Assembly: GCA_012522875.1 (NCBI GenBank)
Contig: JAAYJP010000234.1
Span: 1-7,815, forward strand
Length of the DNA stretch: 7,815 nucleotides
Reading direction: 5' to 3'
DNA from: Clostridiales bacterium
GTDB lineage: Bacteria > Bacillota > Clostridia > Christensenellales > Aristaeellaceae
The translations under genes were made by a program, and so were the position numbers. Below, piece after piece: positions 5,970 through 7,815 of this stretch (position 1 is the stretch's first letter; each line of letters opens with the position of its first letter). The notes beneath the pieces were generated by a model, which worked only from the letters and a program-made list of their open reading frames with translations, did not search any database and had not been told where the DNA came from.

Positions 5970-7388
5970 TCAGGAATCCCCTTTCCCTCTGCCTAATGCC
6001 CTGGCCTCGCTGTTCAGTTTGGGAGGCAGTTTGGCATCACCCGCCTTTAATTCCTGCAAGACAGGTTTAACCAATGGAATGGACAACAGGAAAGCACATA
6101 TATCGGCGACCGGCTGCACTGTTTGCAGTCCCACAAGGCCAAACAGATTCGGCAGGATCAGAATGGCCGGAATGAAAAAAATACCTTGGCGCGCCATGGA
6201 CAAAAGGGAGGCCCGAAAAGCGTTGCCGATGTTCTGCAGCATCATATTGCTGGCAAACACCAGGGACATCAGCGGGAAAACATAACAGTGAAATCGCAGG
6301 ACACTTGAAGCGAAGCGGACAACTTCCCCGTCTTGCGAGAACAGGGCAACAATTCCCGGGGCAAGGGCAATGCCAATGATGGAAATCAGCAGCATCCAGG
6401 CCAGCATGACCTGCAGGGTAAAAAAGAACCCTTTCCTTACACGGGCATAGAGGCCCGCGCCGAAATTAAAACCGCAGACCGGCTGGAAACCCTGCCCAAA
6501 TCCGATGATGGCGGAGGCCGCCAGCATCATGATCCGGGTCACGATGGCCATGCCGGCAACAGCCCAATCCCCATAGGCCCCTGCCGCGACATTGAGCATA
6601 ACCGAAGCAACGCTTCCCAAACCCTGCCGCCAGAAGGAGGGCATGCCGCCGCGCAGGATCTCTGCGTACTGGCTTAATCCGAAAGTGAAATTGCGCAACT
6701 TTGGCACAATATTGCCGCCTCTCCTGGTGCCGGCCAGCAAAACCCAAAAACTGACAAACTGGCTGATTGAGGTTGCCAGCGCCGCGCCTGAAACCCCCAT
6801 ATTAAAAATGAAGATGAACAGAGGGTCCAATAAAATGTTCAGCAGCGCGCCAAGGCCGATCCCGACCATGGCAAAATATGCGCTGCCTTGAAGCCTGAGC
6901 TGATTGTTGAGGACAAGGGAAGCCATCAGCCAGGGCGCTCCGGGCAGAATATACCAAACATACGCCACCGCATATGGCATAATGGTCGGCGTAGCGCCCA
7001 GCAGCCTCATGAGTGATGAATTGAATACCAGTCCTGAAGCCATCAATAAAATTCCCGCCAGGAATGCGCTGAAAAAACCGGAAGCGGACATCCTTTCCGC
7101 GGCTGCGCGGTCCTGCCGGCCAAGGCTTCGTGACATGGAATTGCCAGATCCCTGGCCAAAAGTGAAGCCAATTCCCTGCAGGATGGCCATCAAGGGGAAC
7201 ACAACGCCGATGGCGCCTGTGGCGCTGGTATTATTCAGCTGCCCTACGAAAAACGTATCCGCCATGTTGTACAATGAAGTCACAAGCATGGAGATGATGG
7301 TGGGTATTGCCATTCGGACGATGAGTCCCCTGATGGGGGCCTGGGTCATTGTGGTGAATTTGCTTTCTGATGTCTTGTTGTTTCTCAT
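5970..7388 (-). CDS. MATE-family efflux transporter
   Basis: This is a multidrug and toxic compound extrusion family exporter, normally driven by a sodium or proton gradient. It has 472 residues, slightly over the usual 440-460, with twelve hydrophobic segments in two similar halves. The first helix carries the familiar MAIPTIISMLVTSLYNMADT (26-45) followed by FFVGQL, with Pro29 and Asp44. A GQGSGNSMSRSLGRQD stretch follows the second helix, and FNFGAG appears in the second half. The substrate cannot be predicted. The start is uncertain: the ATG at 7388 has no close ribosome binding site, and the in-frame ATG at 7349 (residue 14, MTQAPIRGL) also lacks a good one but would match where many relatives begin. 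It converges on the GGDEF gene and diverges from the DUF5320-like gene. NQR could supply a sodium gradient, but no direct link is shown. Confidence 0.92.
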   Translation of the reverse strand: MRNNKTSESKFTTMTQAPIRGLIVRMAIPTIISMLVTSLYNMADTFFVGQLNNTSATGAIGVVFPLMAILQGIGFTFGQGSGNSMSRSLGRQDRAAAERMSASGFFSAFLAGILLMASGLVFNSSLMRLLGATPTIMPYAVAYVWYILPGAPWLMASLVLNNQLRLQGSAYFAMVGIGLGALLNILLDPLFIFIFNMGVSGAALATSISQFVSFWVLLAGTRRGGNIVPKLRNFTFGLSQYAEILRGGMPSFWRQGLGSVASVMLNVAAGAYGDWAVAGMAIVTRIMMLAASAIIGFGQGFQPVCGFNFGAGLYARVRKGFFFTLQVMLAWMLLISIIGIALAPGIVALFSQDGEVVRFASSVLRFHCYVFPLMSLVFASNMMLQNIGNAFRASLLSMARQGIFFIPAILILPNLFGLVGLQTVQPVADICAFLLSIPLVKPVLQELKAGDAKLPPKLNSEARALGRGKGDS

Positions 7389-7444
7389 GCTGAATCAGAT
7401 ATCCATCCTGCCTTTTCTTTCTGCTGGCCTGCCAACGGTACCAA

Positions 7445-7473
7445 AGTATAGGCGAAACGCCCATTATTCACAA
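7445..7473 (-). promoter_or_regulatory. Likely promoter of the MATE gene
   Basis: Read on the minus strand, TTGTGA (7473-7468) lies 17 bases from TATACT (7450-7445). The -10 matches five of six consensus bases and the -35 four of six. Transcription would start near 7438, about 50 bases before the upstream ATG. The spacer contains a perfect dyad, GGCG-AAA-CGCC on the plus strand at 7451-7461, placed where a repressor could block polymerase. Confidence 0.55.
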
Positions 7474-7483
7474 CCCGGGCTAT

Positions 7484-7523
7484 GCCATTGTATGGCGATC
7501 AGCAAAATGGCACGCAGGCTGCG
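7484..7523. repeat. Two short dyads between the divergent promoters
   Basis: GCCAT-TGT-ATGGC (7484-7496) and CGCAG-G-CTGCG (7513-7523, flanked by TGG and CCA) are perfect short inverted repeats just upstream of the MATE promoter. With the dyad at 7451-7461 they form three sites centred 34 and 28 bases apart. They differ in sequence, so they need not bind one protein. I see no coding sequence or riboswitch in the rest of 7389-7596. Confidence 0.35.
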
Positions 7524-7596
7524 CCCAGTACCGGCAGAGGCAAAAGCCCGCAAGGCACAGGGTTTCTCTAATCATCAGAAAAAAACACAAAAGTTC

Positions 7597-7624
7597 TTGA
7601 CATATGACATTAATGTGGTAAGAT
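7597..7624 (+). promoter_or_regulatory. Promoter of the DUF5320-like gene
   Basis: A perfect -35 box TTGACA (7597-7602) lies 16 bases from TAAGAT (7619-7624), which matches five of six -10 bases. Transcription would begin near 7631, giving a leader of about 70 bases. That leader contains a weak stem AGCCA/TGGCT (7662-7666 with 7678-7682) and the ribosome binding site AAAGGAGG (7691-7698). Confidence 0.7.
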
Positions 7625-7650
7625 GTGCTTGATTACTGACATGTGTCGGT
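7598..7650 (+). repeat. Triple TGACAT repeat with dyads over the DUF5320-like promoter
   Basis: TGACAT occurs at 7598-7603 (overlapping the -35 box), 7605-7610 (in the spacer) and 7637-7642 (just after the start point). The second sits in the palindrome ACATTAATGT (7607-7616). The third sits in the dyad TGACA-TG-TGTCG (7637-7648, one mismatch at the outermost pair). TGACATTAATGTGGT and TGACATGTGTCGGT resemble each other and start 32 bases apart, about three helical turns. This suggests an operator, but no regulator is known here. Confidence 0.4.
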
Positions 7651-7703
7651 TTAACCTCGAAAGCCAGCTTTTCAAATTGGCTGATATCACAAAGGAGGAC
7701 AAG

Positions 7704-7815
7704 ATGCCGGGACTTAATGGAACAGGCCCTGCGGGCATGGGGCCAATGACGGGCAGGGGCATGGGTCCCTGCGGTGATGGTACTGGCGCGTACACCGGGT
7801 TTTCCAGGCGCGCAA
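7704..7815 (+). CDS. DUF5320-like glycine/methionine-rich protein, cut by the window edge
   Basis: Only the first 37 codons are present; the reading frame is open to the right edge. The start MPGLNGTGPAGMGPMTGRGMGPC closely resembles the N-terminal signature of DUF5320 proteins, small soluble proteins (roughly 100-130 residues) whose GTGPxGxGPMTGxG opening is followed by a variable middle and often a coiled-coil end. In clostridia and methanogens they commonly lie beside genes for NifX/NafY-like iron-molybdenum cofactor proteins (COG1433) and Mrp-type iron-sulfur ATPases; their function is unknown. AAAGGAGGAC (7691-7700) gives a strong ribosome binding site five bases before the ATG. The gene has its own promoter and probably leads a unit continuing beyond the window. 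Confidence 0.8.
   Translation, partial: MPGLNGTGPAGMGPMTGRGMGPCGDGTGAYTGFSRRA

Noticed and set aside
5793..5996. A 67-residue plus-strand reading that starts at a GTG overlapping the GGDEF stop.
   Set aside because: The purine-rich sequence before it leaves no spacing to the start, the product resembles no family, and it runs into the antisense of the MATE gene.
7501..7590. A possible riboswitch-like region with several short GC stems.
   Set aside because: It lies upstream of both predicted divergent start sites, so it would not be transcribed as a leader for either gene, and no known riboswitch core was recognised.
6904..7632. A 242-residue plus-strand reading opposite the MATE gene.
   Set aside because: It is the reverse strand of a well-supported MATE coding sequence and its product shows no domain.
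1..7815. CRISPR array, tRNA, insertion sequence or phage remnants.
   Set aside because: No regularly spaced repeats, cloverleaf-like sequence, transposase-like protein or terminal inverted repeats were seen.

Overview
The window looks like part of a fairly GC-rich member of the Bacillota (Clostridia-like). This is inferred from strong AGGAGG ribosome binding sites, tight gene spacing, consensus TTGACA/TATAAT-type promoters, a secreted protein with bacterial SH3 repeats, a 12-helix MATE exporter typical of clostridia, and a DUF5320-like start at the right edge. The taxon cannot be fixed from sequence reading alone. No tRNA, rRNA, CRISPR array, insertion sequence or phage gene was seen.

Layout. 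(1) 1-2256, plus strand: the tail of an Na+-translocating NADH:quinone oxidoreductase (NQR) operon, with nqrE, nqrF and an unrecognised 159-residue gene whose ribosome binding site overlaps the nqrF stop. A perfect 12-bp hairpin follows. (2) 2264-3390: a single-gene unit with a consensus promoter, a secreted protein with three SH3-like repeats, and two stacked stem-loops, the second a good terminator. (3) 3558-4458: a ten-helix EamA/DMT transporter ending in a terminator that overlaps its own stop codon. (4) 4489-5796: an extended -10 promoter, a possible 35-codon leader ORF, and a membrane-anchored GGDEF diguanylate cyclase whose GTG start overlaps the leader stop. (5) 5970-7388, minus strand: a MATE-family exporter, convergent with the GGDEF gene. 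(6) 7389-7815: a divergent control region with a promoter for the MATE gene (minus) and a promoter for a cut-off DUF5320-like gene (plus), rich in short dyads and TGACAT repeats.

How the genes work together. NqrE and NqrF are the NADH-oxidising end and the membrane-cluster end of one sodium pump. The co-transcribed 159-residue protein is the best candidate here for an undescribed accessory factor, because it sits where nqrM or apbE often follow nqrF but resembles neither. The remaining genes are separate transcription units for surface/envelope, export and c-di-GMP functions. The GGDEF gene shows a plausible translation-coupled leader, with a helix that could hide its ribosome binding site.
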